Shown piece after piece: positions 23,127 through 30,909 of a stretch of DNA of 34,491 nucleotides. Both the position numbers and the translations under genes were made by a program. The stretch covers positions 1 through 34,491 of the forward strand of contig PJAB01000202.1 of NCBI GenBank assembly GCA_002887195.1, given 5' to 3'. The notes beneath the pieces were generated by a model. The model worked only from the letters and a program-made list of their open reading frames with translations. It was not told where the DNA came from and made no database searches. Positions within the stretch are counted from its first letter, which is position 1, and each line of letters begins with the position of its first letter. The DNA is from Chrysochromulina parva. Lineage: Eukaryota > Haptophyta > Prymnesiales > Chrysochromulinaceae.

Positions 23127-25007
23127 ATGAGTCTAACCGACCTAGAGCTGAGCCCGCGGAAATCTCTGACCCCGGAGGATCTCAAAAATATGAACTGGTC
23201 CTCCCAGGTCACGGGTGCGCGCACGCAGCACCGGCGGCAGCCGAGCTACACGCGGGCGGTCACGGCAATCCTCTCTCCGCCAGGGGCCGTGGGCGCGCCC
23301 ACGGCGGAGCCGCCATTCATGCGCCACATCACGTCGCGCACGTCTCTGCTCGAGCTCGATCTCGATATGATGGGGAGCAGAGATAACCTTAGCTTATTGC
23401 AGACCAGCGGCTCTGTGCTACTCAATGACGCCATCCTCATGGGCAACGAGGGCCACCTCGGCCATGCGTCCCACCTCGATAAAAAGAGTTCGAGCCGGCG
23501 AACAACCGAAGCATCCGACTCACGGGACCAATCGGCCGGTGAGCAATCGGAGTCCGAGCATGTCCACCAGCCGCGCGACGACCACCACCACGCGCCACGC
23601 CGCTTCACGCTTGCGCATCTGATGCACCTGGACTCGGTGTGCTGGTGGCTGTTCACCGCACGGAGGCGCGCACAGCTGATCGATGGGAACAACCCGTACG
23701 CATTCTGGTGGCTCTCATGCGGGCGGCTCGTGCTTGCCTCGGCCATGCTCTTCGGGCTCCTAGCCGGTTTGATCGCCGTACTGGTACCGTGCGCGGTGTT
23801 CACAGAAGCGGAGCGCAACTTTTGCTACAGCATCGTGTCTAAGGTCAACCGGCACACGAACTGCGGCGTCGATTGGTCACTGCCGCTCACGGAGGAGCAG
23901 GCGCAGCGCGCGATCTCGTGCGACCACGAGCAGTGCGACGAGCCGCGCCGAGGTGACCCGGTCGCGGTCTTCTGGGCGGGATACAATGATACCGCATGCT
24001 TCCGAATCCCGACTGTGATCACGTCTCACACGGGCACGCTGCTCGCGTTCGCCGAGGCGCGGCTCACCTCGTGCAGCGACGACACGGACCACAAGCTCGT
24101 GCTGCGCCGGAGCCTCGACGGCGGCACCACTTGGGGTGACCTCATCGTCGCCGTCGACGGCATCGTGCCGTGCGAGGGCTGCCCTGCCTCCGTGTCCAAC
24201 GCCAATCCAGTCGCCGTGTGGCTGCAGGGAGGCCGCGCGGCGATCCTGCTCCACTTCAACACGCTGAACAATCCGACGCAGCTCGTGCACGGCGTCGCGA
24301 TGCAGATCTGGAGCTTCGACGACGGTCTCACGTGGGAGGGAGCCTCTGTCCTCACGTACCCACCCGTGCACAACATCGGAGGCCTCATCGGCCCATCTGT
24401 CGGGTTGCAGGCGGATGACGGCACCATCTTCTTCTCGGCGCGCCAGCCCGAGCGAGGCACTTTCCTCTACTGGTCGAGTGATTTTGGTGCGTCGTGGCGC
24501 GCCTCAGAGCTGGTCCCCACAGACGAGTTCGGTCTTGATGAGTGCTCGATAGCGTGGCTGCGCAATTCGAGCGACGGCGAGATTCTGATGAATTGTCGCA
24601 CGCGACTCAACGAGCGCGCGCTGATGACGTGGACAGCCGACGGGCTGCCCGGGCGCGTGACCTACCCCGGGTTGACTGATGAAAACTGCCAGGGCTCGCT
24701 GCTCAACGCGGGCGGCGCCCATTTCCTCTCGCACATCAACAGCCGTTGGGAGCGCGCACACTTGCAGATCCACCGCTCGACAGACGGAGGGAAGAACTGG
24801 ACAGAGGTGCGCAAGGTGCGCCGTGGCGCAGCGGCGTACTCGCAGCTCATCGAGCTTGGCGCCGCGCCCAGAGGTGGTGGCATACGCTTGGGCATCATCT
24901 TCGAGGGCGGCACTTGGTGTCCGTACGAGGTCATCGGCTTCTGGCAGTTCACGTTCAGGGAATCGGCGGCTCGGCGCACTGCGCTTTCGGTGGACTCACC
25001 AGCCTGA
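23127..25007 (+). CDS. Sialidase (exo-alpha-sialidase, GH33-type), single-pass type II membrane protein
   Basis: 626 aa from the first ATG; the frame is open upstream to a GTG through a poly-Ala run. A cytosolic region of about 200 residues is Ser/His-rich and probably disordered. One transmembrane segment follows (201-225, LVLASAMLFGLLAGLIAVLV). The lumenal or extracellular part is a six-bladed sialidase propeller. FRIP is at 292-295, EAR follows about 20 residues later, and four Asp-boxes (SxDxGxxW) lie at 329-336, 396-403, 450-457 and 551-558. The Arg-bearing segments NCRTR and INSRW fit the carboxylate-binding triad. Sialidases release terminal sialic or related nonulosonic acids from glycans. 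The anchor suggests Golgi or cell-surface action. Whether the substrate is the alga's own glycan or food and host material is not visible. Two glycosyltransferase genes follow. Confidence 0.9.
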   Translation: MSLTDLELSPRKSLTPEDLKNMNWSSQVTGARTQHRRQPSYTRAVTAILSPPGAVGAPTAEPPFMRHITSRTSLLELDLDMMGSRDNLSLLQTSGSVLLNDAILMGNEGHLGHASHLDKKSSSRRTTEASDSRDQSAGEQSESEHVHQPRDDHHHAPRRFTLAHLMHLDSVCWWLFTARRRAQLIDGNNPYAFWWLSCGRLVLASAMLFGLLAGLIAVLVPCAVFTEAERNFCYSIVSKVNRHTNCGVDWSLPLTEEQAQRAISCDHEQCDEPRRGDPVAVFWAGYNDTACFRIPTVITSHTGTLLAFAEARLTSCSDDTDHKLVLRRSLDGGTTWGDLIVAVDGIVPCEGCPASVSNANPVAVWLQGGRAAILLHFNTLNNPTQLVHGVAMQIWSFDDGLTWEGASVLTYPPVHNIGGLIGPSVGLQADDGTIFFSARQPERGTFLYWSSDFGASWRASELVPTDEFGLDECSIAWLRNSSDGEILMNCRTRLNERALMTWTADGLPGRVTYPGLTDENCQGSLLNAGGAHFLSHINSRWERAHLQIHRSTDGGKNWTEVRKVRRGAAAYSQLIELGAAPRGGGIRLGIIFEGGTWCPYEVIGFWQFTFRESAARRTALSVDSPA

Positions 25008-25813
25008 GTCACAAGACGTGCACACCACGTACTTCGGCTACCTCGGGCCATCGCATCTTGATTCTTGACTTGCGCCTTTGTGTAACTATGCCGCTCCGGC
25101 TGTTAATCACGGGCCCTGGCGTGTATGGGTCGGGTGTTTCTCGCCTGTCTGAGCGTCTGTGCGAAGCGTGTGTATGTCATGGTGCTGATTGGCCTGTTTG
25201 GCCTGAGTGTGCAGAGTGTGTTTAGCCAATAGTAAAAAGTTATCCGCGGACGCGACCGGTACGAACCGATGCGATGCGGCGGCGCGGCGTTCGCGACGAC
25301 GGGTCGGCTGGGTCGTGTGGCGGTGTGGCGTGTGCGGTCGAGGTCCGGTCCGACGGGTCGAGGGTAACCGCTGCGCGCGCTACGCTGACGCCGCTCGCCG
25401 CAGCGCACGCCGCAGCACCGCCCAGCCCGCCGCATTGCCGCACATGTACCCCCGGCCCCTCGGGCTGGCCGGCGCGCCGCTAGCCGGCTACGCGGCGGGC
25501 CGAAATGGGACGTTTTTTCGCAACGGAAGTGCTGACGGCTGTCGGAAACCCCGCGGCGTCCCGGCCCGGGACGCGGACTCAACCGACTCATTCACTTATC
25601 ACTATACCGTACACGATGTGCTCTTCGTATGAGCTACGATCTAAACAGTTTGGAGCGATTCCCTTGTATGCGGTAGTCGCTAGTTCCGGCTGCGCACACG
25701 CACTACTGTAACCGTATGTAATGCGCTAACGCCTTCCCAGGGCCTTCCCCGGCGCGGAGTCGGGAGTGTTGAGACCACAGGAGCGAACGGCCCGGGGCGG
25801 CCCTACTGTTTCG
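25008..25813. other. Intergenic region, 806 bp
   Basis: Lies between the sialidase (+) and GT47 (-) genes, which converge, so it is mainly 3' flanking sequence. The middle (25240-25500) is extremely GC-rich with CGCG-dense sequence and no Asp-box, membrane or other motif in any frame. A 141-codon open frame at 25207-25632 looks like a compositional by-product. I see no gene or strong repeat. Confidence 0.45.
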
Positions 25814-27028
25814 CTACGTGTTGACCTCCATCTCTTTCTCTCGGTCTGACCGTCTCAAAACGTGCAGGCGCGGTAGAAGGACATCTGCATCTGCTGAAGG
25901 TCGCTCTGGCTCCCCTGGCGGCACAGGCGGCTGTTTAGCAGCAAACAGCACCGCCCGCCTGAGCACCTGGACTGCTGAGAGGTCCTCGCGCAGCCTGCGC
26001 AGCGCTTCGCAGCGCTGCGCCTGATGGCGCTGCTTCTCCTCAGTCAGCCACGCCGCCACGTCAGCAGCAGATGCCGCCAAAAACTCGTCCACACTGACCA
26101 CGAGGGTGGCATGGCTCCAATGGCGCGATCGTGGCACGAGGAGCCCTTCCGACGTGGTGATCACGACCGGCGTGCAAAGCGCGGCGATGGCATCAAAGAG
26201 GCGGGAGGACTCGGGAGAGTCACCCTCAGGCACGAAGCAGAAATCAGCACTGTGCATCAGCGCCGCCATTGCTGGCTTCGCCGGCACGCGCTCGTGGCGC
26301 GAACCGTAGAAGAAGCCATTGACGCAGGTGCCATTCACCCCACAGTTTGACCCGTCCGCGCGCCGCTCCGTTCGTCTGACCTCAAACAGGCTCGGCGTGG
26401 CGAGCGAGAAGTTTGCAATCCTCTGGCGCACGGCTGTCGACTGCGCTCGGCCCGTCGTCGTGCTACCGGCAAACACGGCAAGGGTGGTGCCGCCGCTGCA
26501 CGACGACGAGTGACTCGAAAGCGATGGCGGCGAATGATAAGGTGCGATTATGTGGCGATACGAGGTGCTTAGTGGCGGCGGGCGCCTCGCCGTCGAGAGC
26601 GTTATGACGCTCCGCGAGTGGTTGAGAAGCAAATCGAAGAGCGTCGTCCTGTAAGCAGTGCGCTGCATGACGCAGGTGCATGTCAACAGGTGGGAACCCG
26701 CCGAAAAGTTGACCTGGGTTCGGAGCATGGTCACCATCTGTTCTATGCGTTGATCGTGGCTGGTGCCTGAGCACGCACCCGCCTGAAGGCTCACTATGGG
26801 GACCATCGGCAGCACGAAGACAGATGCTTCGCTCGGCCGCTCGGCGCGCAAGCTGAAGAGCGGCCCTTCAGTGGACGTGAGCGCTTCCAATACATCGAGC
26901 TCAAAGAGAAATTGCGTCCGGGACAGCTCTTGAACAACTGATGACTGGTTCAGGAAGCATCGCCTGATCTCCTGTGCTTGCTGCAGCAGTGCAGGATAGA
27001 CGTAGAAACGGGGCGGCACGTCGGCCAT
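25814..27028 (-). CDS. Exostosin-family glycosyltransferase (GT47)
   Basis: 404 aa. The exostosin domain begins at once with PRFYVYPALL and ends with the conserved sugar-nucleotide region DFCFVPEGDSPESSRLFDAI followed by ALCTPVVI, typical of GT47 enzymes. Family members transfer glucuronic acid, galactose, arabinose or xylose to cell-wall and proteoglycan chains in the Golgi lumen. A Ser-rich insertion lies around residues 155-180. The ORF lacks a signal anchor: the ATG at 27028 is only about eight residues before the domain. Either an upstream exon carrying the membrane anchor is missed in 27029-27515, or the protein is unusual. Cys-containing segments (NCGVNGTCVNGF) fit a lumenal location. 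The donor sugar is unknown. Confidence 0.8.
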   Translation of the reverse strand: MADVPPRFYVYPALLQQAQEIRRCFLNQSSVVQELSRTQFLFELDVLEALTSTEGPLFSLRAERPSEASVFVLPMVPIVSLQAGACSGTSHDQRIEQMVTMLRTQVNFSAGSHLLTCTCVMQRTAYRTTLFDLLLNHSRSVITLSTARRPPPLSTSYRHIIAPYHSPPSLSSHSSSCSGGTTLAVFAGSTTTGRAQSTAVRQRIANFSLATPSLFEVRRTERRADGSNCGVNGTCVNGFFYGSRHERVPAKPAMAALMHSADFCFVPEGDSPESSRLFDAIAALCTPVVITTSEGLLVPRSRHWSHATLVVSVDEFLAASAADVAAWLTEEKQRHQAQRCEALRRLREDLSAVQVLRRAVLFAAKQPPVPPGEPERPSADADVLLPRLHVLRRSDREKEMEVNT

Positions 27029-27515
27029 CGCCCCATTTTAGGCTTCTTCATTCACAACACACCAACACGCACAGAGGCTTCTTCACACGATGCATTATGA
27101 ATATTCATATTCATATTCATATTCATACCGGGTACACACGAATTATCCACACCAACACCAACACGTACTGTACAACGACTTCAAAAACACCCACCACGCA
27201 CACTTCACGTTCACGCTACAAATGTATTTTGCCATCTCGGCAAGAGACACCCACACAGATTTGACCGGTCCGCGGTCCCGTGGAGAAACACCGTGGGTGG
27301 CGCAGGCACCACACGTACGATTGTCTTGATATCGCCGCGGGACGCACCGTTTCACGAAGCCGCGCCTAATTGCCGCGACCAAGACCCGTGTCGTCGCGTA
27401 CCGGTAGGTTGCATGCAAAACGGAGCGTGTTGCAAGTTTCGTTTTTCTCAACTCCTTCGGTACCGTAGTCTCCCCTCATGCCCTGGGTCACAGAGACCAC
27501 ACAGAGCTCGTCAGG
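27029..27515. other. Divergent intergenic region between GT47 and GT25 genes
   Basis: 487 bp holding both promoters. It is A/T-richer than average near 27060-27220. It contains the hexamer repeat at 27103-27126, a duplicated AGGCTTCTTCA (near 27040 and 27075) and ACACCAAC-type repeats. A 5' exon of GT47 encoding a membrane anchor could be hidden here; I could not identify one. Confidence 0.45.
27097..27126. repeat. Hexamer microsatellite (ATTCAT)4 with palindromic start
   Basis: Four exact ATTCAT units (27103-27126) preceded by ATGAAT, so that ATGAATATTCAT forms a 12-bp palindrome. It lies in the shared promoter region of the two glycosyltransferases. Confidence 0.85.
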
Positions 27516-28931
27516 ATGGCGTCAGTTATTCAACCCATTCCGCAGCTGGTCAGCACACGAGCTATAGCGGATGAAGCGTGCGCGCACGCAATCCTGCAGC
27601 GCGGGGCGCAGCATGGACTCATCCCGCTCGCGCCACTCGCCGATCCAGCCGCATCACACTGGATGCGGGGCACCGGCATAAACCATATTTACTTGCTTCA
27701 CTATCGCGGCAATGTAGTGCGCCGTCGCTACCAAGAGCTGCAACTGCCGAACCTCGGTATCAACACAAGCATCGTGGTCGCTTTCGATCAGCACGAGCTG
27801 GATGACACTGTGCGCTCGTGCCATGCGCTTTGCGATCCAGCCGCCGCTGGCGTGTCCGCTGCCATGTATACGACAGACAATCGGACGCGTGCCATGTACG
27901 AGCGCGACAGGCAGAGTACCAGCATCTGCCACTCCATCTGGGCCACGCGCTTCTCCGCGTCGCTCAAATTGTACGTGGCGTTGTACGACATGGTGTGGCG
28001 TGGCTTCCCCGCCGCGCTCATCTTAGAGGATGACGTCCAGATCAAGTGGACAGAGCTCGAGAATCTTGGCACAGCGGTGCGCAACACGACGAGTGCGGCC
28101 GTCAAGCCGCGCGATCGCCTTGCTGTGCTCTTCGCGAGCTCGTACAGCTCGAGTGGTAATGATAATCTCTGCTGCGATTGGCGAAGCGGTAAACACCATG
28201 TCAACCTGCGCCCCAATAAGCACCGCGGCACCGGCCTGATGCCAGCGGTGGGCGTGGTCGTCACCACACGTGGCGCACGCCATCTGTTGAGGAGCCTGCC
28301 CATCACCGACAATAACGACGTGATCCTGTCCGATAGCCGTGGACGTGCCGGATCACAGCATGGCCTTTGGTACAGCAAACCTTATGTGTTCGTGCCGGCC
28401 GAAGAACTGCAGTTTGAGTGCCTGTCGGCTCTGGAGCTGCGCGCTGCAAATCCTTTGGGGCATAAGTGCCCGGCGTCACCCCAATCTCGCGATCTGTGGA
28501 AGCTCACGCCCGTACCACGCCCGGGCTTTGCCGTTCCGGGTATGGACGCGCTGTCGTCGAGTGCGCGTCCGGCCGAGAATCAGTCGGAGACGTCTCGACA
28601 CTCGACTCGCTTTCATGGCGCTCACGGCAAAAACGGCAGCGCCCCACGGCAAAAAGGCCTCACTCGAGCTGCGTTCGAACGCGCAATGGCTGAGCAGCGT
28701 TCCCGCGCAGCGTCACTTCGTAGTGCTGCTCGTCCTCCTCCGCCGCCGTCGAAGTGCTGCGAGCTGCGGCTCGAAGCCTGCAGCGGGGTCGTGCCACAAA
28801 AGCTGCAATGGTTTGATGTCGGCCAGACGCGGAGCGAACTTGAGTGCGAAGCGCGGCGGAGGGCATGGGAGACCTCTCATCATTGTACAGCCCACTATCG
28901 CGTCAACATTTCCTCAACCAAGTGCGTTTAA
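27516..28931 (+). CDS. Glycosyltransferase, GT25-like
   Basis: 471 aa. The core (about residues 50-300) resembles the GT25 family (LPS beta-galactosyltransferase and collagen galactosyltransferase type). INHIYLLHYRG is the first strand, CHSIWATRFSASLKLYVAL precedes the donor site, and the acidic motif LILEDDV lies at about 169-174 with E171, D172, D173 in the position of the metal-binding DxD. The region MPAVGVVVTTRGARHLL corresponds to the later family motif with Ser/Ala-Arg. Family members transfer galactose or related sugars to lipid, peptide or glycan acceptors. No N-terminal signal peptide or anchor is visible. The last 150 residues are unrelated, Arg/Ser-rich, then a Cys-containing tail (KCCELRLEACSG). 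The gene is divergent from GT47 and near the sialidase. Acceptor and donor are not known. Confidence 0.72.
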   Translation: MASVIQPIPQLVSTRAIADEACAHAILQRGAQHGLIPLAPLADPAASHWMRGTGINHIYLLHYRGNVVRRRYQELQLPNLGINTSIVVAFDQHELDDTVRSCHALCDPAAAGVSAAMYTTDNRTRAMYERDRQSTSICHSIWATRFSASLKLYVALYDMVWRGFPAALILEDDVQIKWTELENLGTAVRNTTSAAVKPRDRLAVLFASSYSSSGNDNLCCDWRSGKHHVNLRPNKHRGTGLMPAVGVVVTTRGARHLLRSLPITDNNDVILSDSRGRAGSQHGLWYSKPYVFVPAEELQFECLSALELRAANPLGHKCPASPQSRDLWKLTPVPRPGFAVPGMDALSSSARPAENQSETSRHSTRFHGAHGKNGSAPRQKGLTRAAFERAMAEQRSRAASLRSAARPPPPPSKCCELRLEACSGVVPQKLQWFDVGQTRSELECEARRRAWETSHHCTAHYRVNISSTKCV

Positions 28932-29323
28932 GCAGGCATGGTCGCACTATACTTCTAGCCCAGTGCCCAGACTCGTTAGGACTTTTCGCATTCGTTGTAT
29001 TAAACAGCGCACTGAGTTCAAAATCAGGTGGTGGGGATAGTGTGTGAATCCAGAAAGAATACCCTCCCCTACCCCTTTGGATCAAGAGCGCAAAGATAGA
29101 GCAGTGTACAAGATCAGAACGCGAGAAAGGTAGCGACAGGGTCAGGGAACGGAAGTGTAACGGAAGTGAGACCGCTCAGCCGTTACATAGGGTGCAGTGT
29201 GAAACGGCTGTTTTGGGGGGTCATTTCACGCGTCGCGACATCGCGCGGGCGGACCGCGCCGCCGCGCCGCCGAAGCCCGCGTCGACCTCTATCTTGCCGA
29301 GGATCGAGTGGTGAATCTCAATA
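28932..29323. other. Intergenic region
   Basis: 392 bp between GT25 and the cyclotransferase gene, both on the plus strand. Presumed 3' UTR and promoter. No gene or strong structure recognised; GGAAGTGTAACGGAAGTGAG (29150-29169) shows a repeated CGGAAGTG-like element. Confidence 0.4.
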
Positions 29324-30574
29324 ATGCGGTCGGTATCCGTCTACGTGGGAGCAGCGGCCACCGTGGCGGCTGTGACTGTTGTGCTCCTCAGGCGAAGACG
29401 TGCTGCGGCAGCCGCGGACGGCAAGGGTATGCACAAAGTGTTCGTGTACGGCTCGCTTCTTGGCGGTCTGCACAATAACCACCATCTGGGCACATCGAGG
29501 CTCCTGCAACCAGGTGTACAAACCCAGGACTCGTACGTGCTACTGAAGGCAGCAGAAGATGAGGGCTACCCATTTGCAATCAAATCGAGCGACCTTCGAG
29601 GGATGGCATCCTCGCTGCTCGGCGAGGTGTATGAGGTAACGGACAGGGTGCTGGCTTCACTAGACGTGCTCGAGGGGCACCCAGATGTTTATCGGCGCGA
29701 GGAGATCCAATATATCGACGCGAAGAAAGAGGTTTCGACCGCGTGGATGTACCTCCTCTACGACCGAACAGAGATTGGTAAAATCCGGGATGCAATCCAA
29801 TCGGGCCGACATGAGCAATATCCGCTGGTGCAGCCCTTAGGTGACTGGCGCACGTTTCACCACGTCGCGCGAGGTGACGTGGGCGTGGCGCTCGCGGCGG
29901 CAGCGAGGCGCGCTGCAGCGTGGCCGAGCACGAGACGCACGGCAAAGACGGCGTGCGGAGGCAGCGCGGGTCCGCATGCTCTCTTCTCGTACGGCAGCAA
30001 CGGCATCGCGCAGCTGCGCGAGCGATGCAAGAACCCCAACCTCACGGGCACCCCAGCGATGCTCGAGGACTCTGTGCGCGTCTTTGCCGGGTGCCCAGCG
30101 TCCTGGGGCGGCGGCGTGGCCTCGATCATCCCGTGCCCCGGGATGCGGGTGCTGGGCAATGTAGTTTGGCTGAGCAAGAAGGAATTGAAACTTCTTGATC
30201 GTTTTGAGCGCGGCGGCCGCGTCCAGGTTGACCTGGTGGCGGCAGGGGTGAAGTTCTTGGCTGACGATCCGTACACGCCAGATGGGACATATCGAAGGCA
30301 GGACCTGGTAGTACGCTGCTTGCCAACGAGCGACGAGGCCGGCGCCGACGCCCCTACATCGGCCTCGAACGCGGCGTCTTGGCCTCAGCTCCAGGCTGTC
30401 GCGTACGTCAAAGTCAATCTGGACTGGCAGGGCCCTCCGACGCCGACGTACATGGCGGCCTGCCGCGCCAATGTCGATGCCTTCTGGCCGGACCAGGCAC
30501 AGCTCCCTTTCGAGATCCGCGACGGTAGCGGCAGGCTGATTGCCGTGTTCCCCCCCGTGATGGCAGAGGTGTGA
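29324..30574 (+). CDS. Tandem gamma-glutamylcyclotransferase-like protein (AIG2/GGACT + GGCT domains), membrane-anchored
   Basis: 416 aa. A short hydrophobic segment (VSVYVGAAATVAAVTVVLL) followed by Arg residues anchors the N-terminus. Domain 1 (about 38-185) starts KVFVYGSLLGG, the AIG2/GGACT-type YGxL loop, and has the catalytic Glu117 in LDVLEGHPDVYRREE. Domain 2 (about 218-400) starts HALFSYGSN, the GGCT/ChaC-type loop, with Glu295 in LLDRFERGG at the expected catalytic place. These enzymes release 5-oxoproline from gamma-glutamyl amino acids or amines, linked to glutathione turnover. Both domains keep YGS and Glu, so both could be active, on different substrates. The linker is Ala/Arg-rich. 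The pairing of two different subfamily types in one chain is unusual. Specificity is not determined by the sequence. Confidence 0.82.
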   Translation: MRSVSVYVGAAATVAAVTVVLLRRRRAAAAADGKGMHKVFVYGSLLGGLHNNHHLGTSRLLQPGVQTQDSYVLLKAAEDEGYPFAIKSSDLRGMASSLLGEVYEVTDRVLASLDVLEGHPDVYRREEIQYIDAKKEVSTAWMYLLYDRTEIGKIRDAIQSGRHEQYPLVQPLGDWRTFHHVARGDVGVALAAAARRAAAWPSTRRTAKTACGGSAGPHALFSYGSNGIAQLRERCKNPNLTGTPAMLEDSVRVFAGCPASWGGGVASIIPCPGMRVLGNVVWLSKKELKLLDRFERGGRVQVDLVAAGVKFLADDPYTPDGTYRRQDLVVRCLPTSDEAGADAPTSASNAASWPQLQAVAYVKVNLDWQGPPTPTYMAACRANVDAFWPDQAQLPFEIRDGSGRLIAVFPPVMAEV

Positions 30575-30909
30575 GTGATGTGATCACCGTTCCCCTCTGC
30601 ATGTCGGATGCGCTGCAGCTGTGCACGACGCCTGTACAGTATCGGATATTTTCCCTTTGTTTATCGTCACTTCGTACTTACTCTTGCATGCTGCCGGGCG
30701 GGGGGCAGATGGTGCAGGGCGCGCCGGGGCGGATGTGCGGCCGGAGCGTCGCCGACTCGCCGTCGGTCGACGCTTTCGCTTGGACCGTGACAGATACCGT
30801 ACGTTGTCCGCGATCCAGAACGGAATAATGACCGTCAGAACGAAAGCGGGATGCGATTGTGCAGCACACGTTCTGTCTCTGGTCTCGTCCACACAAGACA
30901 TTTCAGAGG
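30575..30909. other. Convergent intergenic region
   Basis: 335 bp between the stop codons of the cyclotransferase (+) and the C2 protein (-). Contains presumed 3' UTRs; no gene or clear repeat seen. Confidence 0.45.

Noticed and set aside
25207..25632. 141-codon plus-strand frame between sialidase and GT47
   Set aside because: Composition follows local CG-rich sequence, with no signal, motif or family likeness.
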